In this document: positions 52,733-62,195 of the stretch, piece after piece | How the letters are laid out: each line of letters begins with the position of its first letter | How positions within the stretch are numbered: position 1 is the stretch's first letter | Source of the DNA: Limnohabitans sp. Rim47 | GTDB taxonomy: Bacteria; Pseudomonadota; Gammaproteobacteria; Burkholderiales; Burkholderiaceae_C | Assembly: GCF_001517545.1 (NCBI RefSeq) | Contig: NZ_FBYA01000001.1 | Location: forward strand, 778,930 to 842,929 | DNA: 64,000 nucleotides | Direction of reading: 5' to 3' | Made by a program: the position numbers and the translations under genes | The notes under the pieces: model-generated | Told to the model about the DNA's origin: nothing | Seen by the model: the letters and a program-made list of their open reading frames with translations, nothing else | Databases searched by the model: none

Positions 52733-53671
52733 ATGCACGCTTATTACGCCGACCACTTTGTCTTGCCCTTGCCCGAAGGCCACCGCTTTCCCATGCGCAA
52801 GTACAGCCGTTTGCGTGACCGGTTGAGCGCTGAACTGCCGGGCGTGCAAATGCGCGAAGCCCCCGCTGCCAGCGACGGCGAGTTGGCGCTGGTGCACACG
52901 CCCGCGTACATACAAGGCGTGGCCACGGGCGGGCTGGATGCTGCAGTGCAGCGCGAAATTGGTTTTCCTTGGAGCCCGGCCATGGCCGAGCGGGCGCGTC
53001 GTTCGGTGGGCGCCACCGTGGCCGCTGCACGAGATGCGCTGGCCCAAGGCGTGGCGGGCAATTTGGCAGGCGGCACACACCACGCCTACGCGCACAAGGG
53101 CGGCGGGTTTTGCGTGTTCAACGACATTGCCGTCACCGCCCGCCTGATGCAGGCCGAAGCATGGCGGTTGCATCGCCAAAAAATGCAGGTGGCCGTGATC
53201 GATTTGGACGTGCACCAAGGCAACGGCACCGCGCACATCTTTGCCAATGACCCGAGTGTCTTCACTTTGTCGCTGCACGGCGAAAAGAACTTTCCGTTCC
53301 GCAAGGAGGCCAGTGACTTGGATGTGGGCCTGCCCGACGGCTGCACCGACGAGCCCTATTTGGCCGCTTTGCACCAAGCGCTGCAAACCTTGCAAGACCG
53401 TTTTGACCCGCATTTGCTGATTTACCTGGCGGGCGCTGACCCGCATGAAGGCGACCGGCTGGGGCGGCTGAAATTGACAGCCGACGGCATGCAAGAGCGC
53501 GACCGGGTGGTCATGGACTGGGCCTGGCAGCGAAAACTGCCCGTGGTCATGTGCATGGGCGGGGGCTATGGCCACGACATCGAGACCACGGTGCAGGTGC
53601 AAATGCAGACGTGGGGCGTGGCTTTGGGCTACTGGCAGCGGTGGCAACGCTGGCACAATCGACAGCCATGA
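52733..53671 (+). CDS. Histone deacetylase/acetoin-utilisation (AcuC-like) family hydrolase
   Basis: The 312-residue zinc amidohydrolase has GGTHHAYAHKGGGFCVFNDIAV (abridged; tandem His then FCVFND), DLDVHQGNGTAHIF (zinc Asp/His) and GGGYGHDIE near the end. Bacterial members deacetylate acetyl-lysine or polyamines, or acetoin-pathway targets; the substrate here is unknown. The stop overlaps the next ATG. Confidence 0.9.
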   Translation: MHAYYADHFVLPLPEGHRFPMRKYSRLRDRLSAELPGVQMREAPAASDGELALVHTPAYIQGVATGGLDAAVQREIGFPWSPAMAERARRSVGATVAAARDALAQGVAGNLAGGTHHAYAHKGGGFCVFNDIAVTARLMQAEAWRLHRQKMQVAVIDLDVHQGNGTAHIFANDPSVFTLSLHGEKNFPFRKEASDLDVGLPDGCTDEPYLAALHQALQTLQDRFDPHLLIYLAGADPHEGDRLGRLKLTADGMQERDRVVMDWAWQRKLPVVMCMGGGYGHDIETTVQVQMQTWGVALGYWQRWQRWHNRQP

Positions 53672-54120
53672 ACGCGACAGCCACACCTTCCGTCAAGCCC
53701 CAAGCCGACGCACGCAACAGCTACAAGGCGTTTCGCGCCATCAGCACCCGCTGGATGGACAACGACGTGTACGGCCATGTGAACAACGTGGTTTATTACA
53801 GCTGGTTCGACACCGCCGTCAACGCCACGCTGATCGAGCAAGGCGTGCTCGACATCCATCACGGATCGACCATCGGCTTGGTGGTGGAAACCCAGTGCTT
53901 TTACTTCGCGCCCTTGGCCTTCCCGCAAACCATTGAAGCGGGCATCCGGGTTGCCAAGCTGGGCACGTCCAGCGTGCGCTACGAGGTGGGCCTGTTCGCC
54001 CAAGGTGAAGAGTTGAGCGCCGCGCGAGGCCACTTTGTGCATGTTTACGTGGACCGCCAAACTCGCCGGCCCGTGCCGCTGCCTGCCGCACTCAAAACAT
54101 TTCTGGAGACATTGACATGA
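53668..54120 (+). CDS. Acyl-CoA thioesterase, hot-dog fold
   Basis: This 150-residue enzyme matches the 4-hydroxybenzoyl-CoA thioesterase/YbgC type. The active-site block TRWMDNDVYGHVNNVVYYSW (abridged around DNDVYGHVNN) contains the catalytic Asp, with ARGHFVHVYVDRQTRRP later. It overlaps the upstream gene by 4 bases and the downstream gene by 4 bases (both ATGA), so the three are translationally coupled. Confidence 0.9.
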   Translation: MNATATPSVKPQADARNSYKAFRAISTRWMDNDVYGHVNNVVYYSWFDTAVNATLIEQGVLDIHHGSTIGLVVETQCFYFAPLAFPQTIEAGIRVAKLGTSSVRYEVGLFAQGEELSAARGHFVHVYVDRQTRRPVPLPAALKTFLETLT

Positions 54121-54854
54121 GCATTCTGAACATCGGACCCCAAGTCAGCACCCACGTGAGCGATCCGGGCAGTGTCGACGCAGCCATCTTGAGCCGCTTT
54201 TCGGCCCGCGCTTATTTGCCCCAACCGGTCGATCGCAGCGTGCTGCAAGAGGTGCTGAGCATTGCCGCCCGAGCTCCCAGCGGCACCAACACCCAGCCCT
54301 GGAAGGTCTATGTGCTGCAAGGCGCCAAGCGAGACGAACTGGTGGCCAAGACCTGCGCTGCGCACGACGCCATCACGGCCAACCCGGCCTTGGCAGCGGA
54401 ATACGCCGAGTCGTACGACTATTACCCCGAAAAATGGGTCAGCCCCTACATCGACCGCCGCCGCGAGTGCGGCTTTGGTCTTTACGGCGTGCTGGGCATT
54501 GGCAAGGGCGACAAAGCCCTGATGCACGCGCAGCACCAAAAGAACTTCCGCTTTTTTGACGCGCCGGTGGGCCTGATCTTCACCATCGACAAAGTCATGG
54601 GCCGGGGCAGCTTGCTCGACTACGGCATGTTCTTGCAAACGGTCATGGTCGCGGCCCGTTCAAGAGGCCTGCACACCTGCCCACAAGCCGCCTGGAATGG
54701 CTTTGCCAAAATCATCTTGCCCCATGTGGGCGCGGGTGAAAACGAGATGGTGGTCTGTGGCATGGCGCTGGGCTATGCCGACGAGACGGCGCTGGTCAAC
54801 ACCTTTCAGACCACCCGCGTGGCTGCGCAAGACTTCACCCACTGGGTGGAATGA
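54117..54854 (+). CDS. Nitroreductase-family flavoprotein
   Basis: The 245-residue protein has the FMN-binding start LSRFSARAYLPQPVD and AARAPSGTNTQPWKVYVL (abridged), with the late block GMALGYAD. It is an NAD(P)H-dependent reductase; the natural substrate is not predictable. It ends the coupled deacetylase-thioesterase-nitroreductase set. A Liv-type transporter follows after 29 bases. Confidence 0.9.
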   Translation: MSILNIGPQVSTHVSDPGSVDAAILSRFSARAYLPQPVDRSVLQEVLSIAARAPSGTNTQPWKVYVLQGAKRDELVAKTCAAHDAITANPALAAEYAESYDYYPEKWVSPYIDRRRECGFGLYGVLGIGKGDKALMHAQHQKNFRFFDAPVGLIFTIDKVMGRGSLLDYGMFLQTVMVAARSRGLHTCPQAAWNGFAKIILPHVGAGENEMVVCGMALGYADETALVNTFQTTRVAAQDFTHWVE

Positions 54855-54883
54855 CGCTTTTGATTTAAAGACAAGGGCCTGGT

Positions 54884-56749
54884 TTGGGATTCGACGCACT
54901 GGCGCTGCAACTGCTCAATGGTTTGAGCCACGCCACCACCTTGTTTTTGATGGCCTCGGGTTTGACGCTGATCTTTGGCGTGACCCGTATCGTCAATTTC
55001 GCGCACGGCAGTTTCTTCATGCTGGGGGCTTTGTGGTCGGCGCATGCCGTCACCCACGGGTGGCCCGCCATGGCCGAGTCGGCTTGGGGTTATGGCACGG
55101 TGATCCTCATGGGCGCGTGTGTGGCGGCCTTGCTGGGGGCTGTGGTCGAGGTGCTGCTGCTCAAGCGCATGCGCCACGCGCCGCAGCTTTACCAACTGGT
55201 GGCCACTTTTGGCCTGACGCTGGCGCTGCACGACGCCATGCGCTGGTACTTCGGGCCTGAAGAAGTCTTTGCCCCACGCTTTCCCGGCCTCAAGGGGGCG
55301 ATCGCGCTGGGCGAGTCGTATTTCCCCACCTGGCAACTGTTCACCTTGGCGCTAGGCCCTTTGGTCTGGCTGGGCCTGCATCTTTTGCTCACGCGCACGC
55401 TGTGGGGGCAGCGCGTCAAAGCCGCCACACAAGACCGCGAGATGCTCGATGCCTTGGGCGTGAACCCCGCGCCCCTCATGCTGGGCGTGGTGATGTTGGG
55501 TTGCGGTCTGGCGGGTTTGGCGGGTGCCTTGCAGTTGCCGCGTGAACCGGCCCACTTGCAAATGGATGTGAACGTGGTGGTCGAGACCTTTGTGGTGGTG
55601 GTGACCGGGGGGCTGGGCAGCATTGGTGGGGCTTTTGCGGCGGCGGTGCTGATCGGTGTGATCCATTCAGTGGGGCTGAGCTTTTTCCCGCAAGCCACGC
55701 TGGTGCTGGTGTTTTTGACCATGGCCGTAGTGCTGGTCTGGCGTCCGCAAGGGCTGGCCGGTTCTGCTGTTCACGCCGAGCAGCGCGAAAGCGTGCCGGT
55801 GTTTTCGCTGTGGCCAGTGGGCGTTGCAGGCCGGGCTGTTTTTGTCGCCATTTTTGTGGGCCTGTCGCTTTTGGCTTGGGGGCAGGGTGACTATGGCCGC
55901 AGCTTGGCCGAAGACGTGATGGTGATGATGCTGTTTGGCCTGAGCCTGCAGTGGATGATGGCTTTGGGCGGCTTGGTCAGTTTTGGTCATGCGGCTTTTT
56001 TTGCGCTGGGCGCATACGGCGCAGCGCTGGCGCATTTGCAGGCGGACGCGGGTTGGGCCCTGGCCTTGGCGGCAGGCATGGCGCTGGCGCTGGCGGTGGC
56101 TTTGCTGTTTGGGGCTTTGGTGGTGCGCAGCAGCGGCGTTTACCTGGCCATGTTGTCTTTGGCTTTGGCGCAAATGGTATGGGCGGGGGCCACGCAATGG
56201 GTGAGCCTGACGGGCGGCGACAACGGTCTGATTGGTCTGCGCATGATCCAGCCCGAACAGCGGCCACTGTGGGACGCGTTGCTGTGCGCGGGGGTGTTGC
56301 TGGCGCTGGCAGGCATGGCGCGTGTGGCCGGGTCGAGCCGTGGCGCGGCCTTACAGGCTATGCGCGATGCGCCGCTGCGGGCTGCGGCCAGTGGTTTGCC
56401 GGTGCAGGCTTTGCGCTACCAAGTGTTTGTGGGCAGTGCCACTTTGGCCGGTTTGGCTGGGGGCTTGTGGGCGGCCTTCAAGGGCGCGGTTTTCCCGTCG
56501 GTGGCTTCGGTGGCCATGTCGGTGGACGCTTTGTTGGTCATTTTGCTGGGCGGTGTGCACCAGCTGTGGGGCGCGGCCGTGGGCAGTGCGCTCTTGGTTT
56601 GGGGCGGGGCCGAGCTGGGTCAGGGCCTGGATTATTGGCGCGGCGTTTTGGGCTTGGTCATCATGGCCGTGATGGTGTTGGCCCCTAGCGGTGTGCTGGG
56701 CGGTTTGCAGCTGGGGCTGGCGCGTTTTTCCAAGGGGCGCACGGCATGA
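54884..56749 (+). CDS. Branched-chain amino-acid-type ABC permease, LivH-LivM fusion
   Basis: This 621-residue inner-membrane protein joins both permease subunits in one chain. The LivH half has GLTLIFGVTRIVNFAHGSFFMLGA (abridged) and ends near VLVWRPQGL. The LivM half starts about residue 300, with MALGGLVSFGHAAFFALGAYGA (abridged). The only start that keeps the first helix is TTG at 54884 after AAGGGCC; no in-frame ATG is available before residue 24. ATPase genes follow, but no binding protein is present. Confidence 0.9.
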   Translation: MGFDALALQLLNGLSHATTLFLMASGLTLIFGVTRIVNFAHGSFFMLGALWSAHAVTHGWPAMAESAWGYGTVILMGACVAALLGAVVEVLLLKRMRHAPQLYQLVATFGLTLALHDAMRWYFGPEEVFAPRFPGLKGAIALGESYFPTWQLFTLALGPLVWLGLHLLLTRTLWGQRVKAATQDREMLDALGVNPAPLMLGVVMLGCGLAGLAGALQLPREPAHLQMDVNVVVETFVVVVTGGLGSIGGAFAAAVLIGVIHSVGLSFFPQATLVLVFLTMAVVLVWRPQGLAGSAVHAEQRESVPVFSLWPVGVAGRAVFVAIFVGLSLLAWGQGDYGRSLAEDVMVMMLFGLSLQWMMALGGLVSFGHAAFFALGAYGAALAHLQADAGWALALAAGMALALAVALLFGALVVRSSGVYLAMLSLALAQMVWAGATQWVSLTGGDNGLIGLRMIQPEQRPLWDALLCAGVLLALAGMARVAGSSRGAALQAMRDAPLRAAASGLPVQALRYQVFVGSATLAGLAGGLWAAFKGAVFPSVASVAMSVDALLVILLGGVHQLWGAAVGSALLVWGGAELGQGLDYWRGVLGLVIMAVMVLAPSGVLGGLQLGLARFSKGRTA

Positions 56750-57600
56750 ACCCGACACACAACCTCACGCCTTTGCCGCCCTCGACCCATGCCGCCTTGC
56801 AGGTGCGGGGCCTGGCCAAACATTTTGGCGGCGTTCGTGCCCTCGATGGCGTCGATTTTGACGTGCCTTCAGGCCAGTGCGTGGCCCTGATTGGCCCCAA
56901 TGGGGCCGGCAAATCCACCTGTTTTGCCTGTTTGGCTGGGCAGCATGCGCCCACCGCCGGGCAGGTGTTTTGGCAAGGCCAGCCCTTGTTGGGCAAAACG
57001 CCTGCCGAACGCCAGCGCCTGGGCGTGGCCCGCACCTTTCAGGTGGCCCAGACTTTCGAGGCTTTGACCGTGCTGCAAAACATTCAGTTGGTGCTGCACG
57101 GGGCAGCACCTTTGGCGTGGTGGGACCGCTTGAACCAACGCCAACCCGAGCGGGCCTTTCGATGGGCGGCTCAAGCCGGGCTGCAAGACGTGGCCCACGC
57201 CCGTGTGGCCGATTTGCCTTATGGCGCCAAAAAACGGCTGGAGCTGGCCATGGCGCTGGCGGGCCTGCCCGAAACCGGGGCCAAAACCATTGCCAAAAAT
57301 GGCGCTGAAGCTGGCCCATCGTTGCTGTTGCTTGACGAGCCCGCAGCCGGGTTGGCTTTGGCCGAGCGGGCCGACATGATGGCTCTGGTGCGCCAAGTGG
57401 CGGCCCAAGGCGTCACCGTGCTGTATACCGAGCACAACATGGATGCCGTATTTGGCGTGGCCGACCGGGTGTTGGTGCTGATGCAAGGGCACCTGGTGGC
57501 CGACGGCACGCCCGAAGCTGTGGCGCAAGACCCACAGGTGCGTGAGCGTTATCTGGGGCTCGATTTCGACATGAAAGACCTGCAGTATGTTGGACGTTGA
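56746..57600 (+). CDS. livG: Branched-chain amino-acid-type ABC ATP-binding protein (LivG-like)
   Basis: The 284-residue ATPase has Walker A GPNGAGKST, Walker B SLLLLDEPAAGL and the family signature region DLPYGAKKRLELAMAL. About 15-20 extra residues (ETGAKTIAKNGAEAG) sit between the signature and Walker B, which I do not expect in most LivG proteins. It overlaps the permease stop by 4 bases. Confidence 0.92.
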   Translation: MNPTHNLTPLPPSTHAALQVRGLAKHFGGVRALDGVDFDVPSGQCVALIGPNGAGKSTCFACLAGQHAPTAGQVFWQGQPLLGKTPAERQRLGVARTFQVAQTFEALTVLQNIQLVLHGAAPLAWWDRLNQRQPERAFRWAAQAGLQDVAHARVADLPYGAKKRLELAMALAGLPETGAKTIAKNGAEAGPSLLLLDEPAAGLALAERADMMALVRQVAAQGVTVLYTEHNMDAVFGVADRVLVLMQGHLVADGTPEAVAQDPQVRERYLGLDFDMKDLQYVGR

Positions 57601-58222
57601 AGGCCTGAACGCTTGGTATGGCCCCGCACAGGCCTTGTTTGACGTGCGTTTGCATGTGGGCGAGGGCGAGCTGGTGGTGTTGCAAGGCCTCAATGGCGCA
57701 GGCAAATCCACGCTATTGCAAGCCTTGATCGGCATTGGCCCGCGTGCGCAAGGCCAGATTTGCTGGGCCGGCCAATCCATCGCGGCCTGGCCGGCCCATC
57801 GCCGTGCGCAGGCCGGGCTCGGCTTTGTGGCCGAAGACCGCCGTTTGTTCACCAGCCTGTCGGTCCACGACAACCTTTGGATCGCTGCACAGACGGCAGG
57901 GCAGGGCACGCCCGCAGCGCGTTACCAGCGGGTGCTGGGCTTGTTTCCACAACTGCAAGCCATGCTGAACCGGCCTGCCAGCCAGATGAGTGGGGGCGAG
58001 CAGCAAATGCTGGCTTTGGCGCGCACCCTCATGACCGGCCCCCGCTTGTTGCTGTTGGACGAGCCTTGCGAAGGCATTGCCCCGGTGTTGGTGGCGTCCT
58101 TGCGCAATGCCTTGCTGCAGCTGGCCCAAGAAGGGGTGGCCATGTTGGTGGCCGAACAGAACCAGATTTTGGCCGCTCACGCGCAGCGGGTCTTGACGCT
58201 GGTCGGTGGCCGTCTGGCCTGA
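57587..58222 (+). CDS. livF: Branched-chain amino-acid-type ABC ATP-binding protein (LivF-like)
   Basis: The 211-residue ATPase is somewhat shorter than usual (about 235). It has Walker A GLNGAGKST, signature MSGGEQQMLALARTL, Walker B LLLLDEPCEGIAP and the H-loop region VAEQN. It overlaps livG by 14 bases. Together with 54884 and livG it makes the membrane part of a Liv/urea/amide-type importer. Confidence 0.92.
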   Translation: MLDVEGLNAWYGPAQALFDVRLHVGEGELVVLQGLNGAGKSTLLQALIGIGPRAQGQICWAGQSIAAWPAHRRAQAGLGFVAEDRRLFTSLSVHDNLWIAAQTAGQGTPAARYQRVLGLFPQLQAMLNRPASQMSGGEQQMLALARTLMTGPRLLLLDEPCEGIAPVLVASLRNALLQLAQEGVAMLVAEQNQILAAHAQRVLTLVGGRLA

Positions 58223-58229
58223 ACCGATT

Positions 58230-59495
58230 TCAAAGCCATCGAAACGCCAGCGCAGCGACCACGGTGGGTGGGATGGCCGCCAGCAAAAGCCGCAGGGGGG
58301 CGATGGTGTTGTCTGGGAAATACGCCTTGAGGATGGCCGCACCCGCCGGGTTGGGCGCGTTGGCGATCAAGGTCAGGCCACCGCCCGTCACCGCCCCGGC
58401 CACCAGTGCCACCTTGAATTCATCACTCAAGCCCGGCACCAGCGAGCCCAAATAGGTGATGGCCGCGTTGTCGGTGATGGCCGTGAGCACCATAGCGCCG
58501 TAAAAGACGGCGTCGGATGGCAAACCCAGCAGCAACGGTTCGAGCCACCACTGCTGCAAGCCCCCCAAAACCACCAACCCCGCTAGAAAAAACGACACCA
58601 ACAACGCCTCGCGCAGAATGAGCGGGGTTTGGTGTTGCTGCCAGGCCGTGACAAAGCCTAAAAACAACAGCACCAGTCCGATGAAAACCACAGGATGGTG
58701 GGCGAAAAAGACGACGCCTGCCAAAAACAGCACATGAACAAACATGATGCTGGCCGGTACGGCGGCCTCTTGTGAGGCCGGGGCCTGGGGCAGTGCCGTC
58801 AACTCGCGGCGAAACAGCCAGCTGGCCCCCAAGGCGTTGAACAACACCGCCAGCGCGGCCTTCCAGCCGAAAGTCTGGAGCATGAACGCAAAGTCCCATT
58901 GCCAAACATGGGCCACCATGAGCACCGGTGGCGCTGCAAACGGGGTGAGCGTGCCCCCAATCGACACATTGACAAACAGCACGCCCAATGTGGCGTACTT
59001 CAAGCGTTCAGACACCGGTTGAACAAACAGCGTGTCGCGCAGCAGCAATGCCCCCAAGGTCATGGCAGCAGGCTCGGTGATGAACGATCCCAGCAGCGGC
59101 ACCAGAGCCAAGACCACCAGGTAGGTGGGCAAGTTTCGCGGGCCGGGCCACAAAGCGGCCAAGCGCATGACCAATTGGTGTGCCAGGCTCAGTACCGGGC
59201 GCGTGCCCGCGATCACCATCACGGCGAAAACAAATAAGGGCTCGGTGAAGTTGCGCGACTCCAAATAAGCCAGGGTGTGGGCCTGCCCCAACAGCATGAA
59301 CATCAGCGCCATCAACAAGCTGGCCCAAAGGCCGAACACCACCTCGACTTCACCCAGCAAATGCCAAAACCCCGCATGGCGCGGGTGCTTGTGTGCCAGT
59401 CGTTCAAAGTGGCGTGTGGAAAATGAATGGATCAGGGCCAGCGCGAAAAAGGCAGCGGCAAGCCATTGCAAATAAATGGGCACAGGGGTAGGCAT
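58230..59495 (-). CDS. Putative sodium/proton antiporter (Na_H_antiport family)
   Basis: The 421-residue protein has about 11 hydrophobic segments. Conserved parts include LGEVEVVFGLWAS near the start, FITEPAAMTLGALLLRD and VSIGGTLTPFAAPP in the middle, and ITDNAAITYLGSLVPG plus GGGLTLIANAPNP near the end. These resemble the ion-transporter superfamily helical-break motifs. ATG 59495 is used. It converges on livF with 7 bases between the stops. Confidence 0.82.
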   Translation of the reverse strand: MPTPVPIYLQWLAAAFFALALIHSFSTRHFERLAHKHPRHAGFWHLLGEVEVVFGLWASLLMALMFMLLGQAHTLAYLESRNFTEPLFVFAVMVIAGTRPVLSLAHQLVMRLAALWPGPRNLPTYLVVLALVPLLGSFITEPAAMTLGALLLRDTLFVQPVSERLKYATLGVLFVNVSIGGTLTPFAAPPVLMVAHVWQWDFAFMLQTFGWKAALAVLFNALGASWLFRRELTALPQAPASQEAAVPASIMFVHVLFLAGVVFFAHHPVVFIGLVLLFLGFVTAWQQHQTPLILREALLVSFFLAGLVVLGGLQQWWLEPLLLGLPSDAVFYGAMVLTAITDNAAITYLGSLVPGLSDEFKVALVAGAVTGGGLTLIANAPNPAGAAILKAYFPDNTIAPLRLLLAAIPPTVVAALAFRWL

Positions 59496-59668
59496 GAACA
59501 ACTCCGCTTGCGAGGCGGCCCGACCTTCGCAAAAAACCTGCTGCCCCGTGGCTGGCGCAACACCCGCTGCGATCTTATCGGATCGGGCGGCGCGGCTGTC
59601 AGATTTGGTTAATATGTGACCTCCAGCCTTTTGCGTCGCCCCGGTTTTGTGGGCAGATACCCCCTGCC

Positions 59669-60862
59669 ATGATCATCACCAGTTTGCTTGACACCGACCT
59701 GTACAAATTCACCATGATGCAGGTTGTGCTGCACCAGTTTCCGGGTGCGCAGGTCGAATACAAGTTCAAGTGCCGAAACCCCGGGGTGCCATTGGCCCCG
59801 TTTGCCAAAGAGATACGCGAAGAGATCCGCTCCTTGTGCAGCCTGACTTTCAAGGAGGGCGAGTTGCAGTACCTGCGTTCCTTGCGCTTCATAAAAAGTG
59901 ATTTTGTTGATTTTTTGGATTTGTTCAAGCTTAACGAAAAGTACATCATGGTCACGGCTCTGCCCTCGGGCGAGATCGACATCACCATCAAGGGCCCTTG
60001 GCTGCACACCATCTTGTTCGAGATTCCGGTTTTGGCCATCGTCAACGAGGTGTATTTCCGCAACACCCAAAAGGTGCCCGATTTAATGGAGGGCCGCCGC
60101 CGCTTGGACACCAAGATCGCGCAACTGCAGGCACCTGGCCTGGAGACCCTCAAGATTGCCGACTACGGCACGCGACGCCGTTTTTCACGGGCTTGGCACG
60201 AAGAGGTGCTGCGTGTTTTATCGGCCCGTTTGGGCACCGGGCCTTCGGGTCAGTTTGCGGGCACCAGCAATGTGTATTACGCCTATTTGCTCGGCTTGAC
60301 GCCGTTGGGCACCATGGCCCATGAGTACTTGCAGGCCTGCCAGGCGCTGGGGCCTCGGCTGCGCGACAGCCAGATTTTTGCCTTTGAATCGTGGGCCAAA
60401 GAATACCGGGGCGATTTGGGCATCGCCCTCTCTGATGTGTACGGCTTCAACGCCTTTTTGCGTGATTTCGACCTGTATTTTTGCAAGCTCTTTGACGGGG
60501 CGCGCCACGACAGCGGTGACCCATTCAGCTGGGGTGAACGCATGATCGCGCACTACCAGCACAACCGGGTCAACCCCCAAACCAAGACGCTGATCTTCAG
60601 CGACAGCCTGACCATTCCCCGCACCATCGAGCTGTTCGAGCAATTCAGAGAGCGCTGCCAACTGGCTTTCGGCGTGGGCACCAATCTGACCAATGACCTG
60701 GGCTATGAGCCCTTGCAGATCGTCATCAAGATGACACGTTGCAATGGCCAACCCGTGGCCAAATTGTCAGACACGCCCGGTAAGGGCATGTGCGACGACG
60801 AAAAGTATCTGGCCTATTTGCGCCAGGTTTTTGAAATTGACCCGTTGATCTCTGTGCACTGA
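59669..60862 (+). CDS. pncB: Nicotinate phosphoribosyltransferase
   Basis: The 397-residue enzyme makes nicotinate mononucleotide in NAD salvage. It starts ITSLLDTDLYKFTMMQVVLH (abridged). The later blocks IADYGTRRRFSRAWHEEVL (abridged), GTSNVYYAYLLGLTPLGTMAHE (abridged; phosphorylated-His region) and RHDSGDPFSWGERM are diagnostic. Length fits the PncB type. Confidence 0.96.
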   Translation: MIITSLLDTDLYKFTMMQVVLHQFPGAQVEYKFKCRNPGVPLAPFAKEIREEIRSLCSLTFKEGELQYLRSLRFIKSDFVDFLDLFKLNEKYIMVTALPSGEIDITIKGPWLHTILFEIPVLAIVNEVYFRNTQKVPDLMEGRRRLDTKIAQLQAPGLETLKIADYGTRRRFSRAWHEEVLRVLSARLGTGPSGQFAGTSNVYYAYLLGLTPLGTMAHEYLQACQALGPRLRDSQIFAFESWAKEYRGDLGIALSDVYGFNAFLRDFDLYFCKLFDGARHDSGDPFSWGERMIAHYQHNRVNPQTKTLIFSDSLTIPRTIELFEQFRERCQLAFGVGTNLTNDLGYEPLQIVIKMTRCNGQPVAKLSDTPGKGMCDDEKYLAYLRQVFEIDPLISVH

Positions 60863-60880
60863 TACTGAAAGACGCCATTC

Positions 60881-62164
60881 ATGTTGACCCTTTTGATTTT
60901 TGTATTTGTACTGGCCTACGCCGCCATTGCGCTGGAGCACCCGCTGAAGGTGAACAAAACCGCCACGGCCCTGTTGGCTGCCGGACTACTTTGGACGCTC
61001 TATGCCATGGGTGCCAACAATCCAGCTGCGGTGTCGCAAGAATTGGGCGAGTCCTTGATGTCCACAGCTCAAATTGTGTTTTTCCTGATGGGGGCGATGG
61101 CCATCGTTGAGGTGATCGATGCGCACAATGGTTTCGAGGTGCTGACTTCGCGCATCAAGACAAGCTCACTGTCGCGGTTGATGTGGCTGGTCGGCTTGGT
61201 AACGTTTTTTTTGAGCGCGGTGCTGGACAACTTGACCACGGCCATCGTCATGGTGTCCCTGATGAAAAAGTTGCTCAACCAACGCGAAGACCGTCTCTTT
61301 TTTGCGGGCGCGATTGTGATCGCCGCCAACGCCGGAGGCGCTTGGACGCCTATTGGTGATGTGACCACCACCATGCTTTGGATCGGGGGGCAAATTACCG
61401 CGCTGGAGATCATGAAAGGCTTGTTCCTGCCGTCCATCGTCAGTTTGCTGATCCCTTTGTCGGTCATGGCGTGGTTGTTGCGTGGGCGTGCTGTGCAAGC
61501 GCCCGTTCGTCAGGGCGGAGTCGGTGGTGCCGGCACCACCGCCTTTGAGCGCAACCTGATGTTCTTCTTGGGGCTGGGTATTTTGGTGGTCGTCCCGGTG
61601 TTCAAAGGGGTGACCCATTTGCCGCCTTTCATGGGCATTTTGCTGGGCCTGGGGCTTTTGTGGATGGTGGGCGATGTGGTTCACAAAGACAAGGAAGACG
61701 ATGCCAAATCGCACCTCACCTTGGTCAGTGCATTGACACGCATCGACATGAGCGCCGTGCTCTTTTTTGTGGGTATCTTGCTGGCTGTGGCCACGCTAGA
61801 GCACACCCACATCTTGTCGTCGCTGGCCCAATGGCTTGACCGTACCGTGGGACGGTTGGATGTCATTGTGGTGCTCATCGGCTTGGTAAGTGCGGTGGTT
61901 GACAACGTGCCCTTGGTCGCCGCTTCCATGGGCATGTACAGCTTGCAGCAATACCCCACCGACAGTTTTTTGTGGGAATTTCTGGCCTATTGCGCCGGTA
62001 CCGGTGGCTCCATCCTGATCATCGGTTCTGCCGCAGGGGTGGCGGCCATGGGCCTTGAGAAAATTGATTTTGTCTGGTACGCCAAAAAAATAAGCATTTG
62101 GGCTTTGTTGGGCTACTTGGCAGGTGCTGTTGTTTATATGGTTCAGTTCCAGCTGACACATTGA
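60881..62164 (+). CDS. nhaD: Sodium/proton antiporter NhaD type
   Basis: The 427-residue inner-membrane protein has about 12 hydrophobic segments. Family blocks are FFLSAVLDNLTTAIVMVSLM (abridged), GAWTPIGDVTTTMLWIGG and SAVVDNVPLVAASMGMY, with conserved Asp in the membrane. It exchanges sodium for protons. It follows pncB by 18 bases, so the two are probably co-transcribed. Confidence 0.93.
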   Translation: MLTLLIFVFVLAYAAIALEHPLKVNKTATALLAAGLLWTLYAMGANNPAAVSQELGESLMSTAQIVFFLMGAMAIVEVIDAHNGFEVLTSRIKTSSLSRLMWLVGLVTFFLSAVLDNLTTAIVMVSLMKKLLNQREDRLFFAGAIVIAANAGGAWTPIGDVTTTMLWIGGQITALEIMKGLFLPSIVSLLIPLSVMAWLLRGRAVQAPVRQGGVGGAGTTAFERNLMFFLGLGILVVVPVFKGVTHLPPFMGILLGLGLLWMVGDVVHKDKEDDAKSHLTLVSALTRIDMSAVLFFVGILLAVATLEHTHILSSLAQWLDRTVGRLDVIVVLIGLVSAVVDNVPLVAASMGMYSLQQYPTDSFLWEFLAYCAGTGGSILIIGSAAGVAAMGLEKIDFVWYAKKISIWALLGYLAGAVVYMVQFQLTH

Positions 62165-62195
62165 GGCCCCAGGGCCATTCCATCGGAGAAAGATT

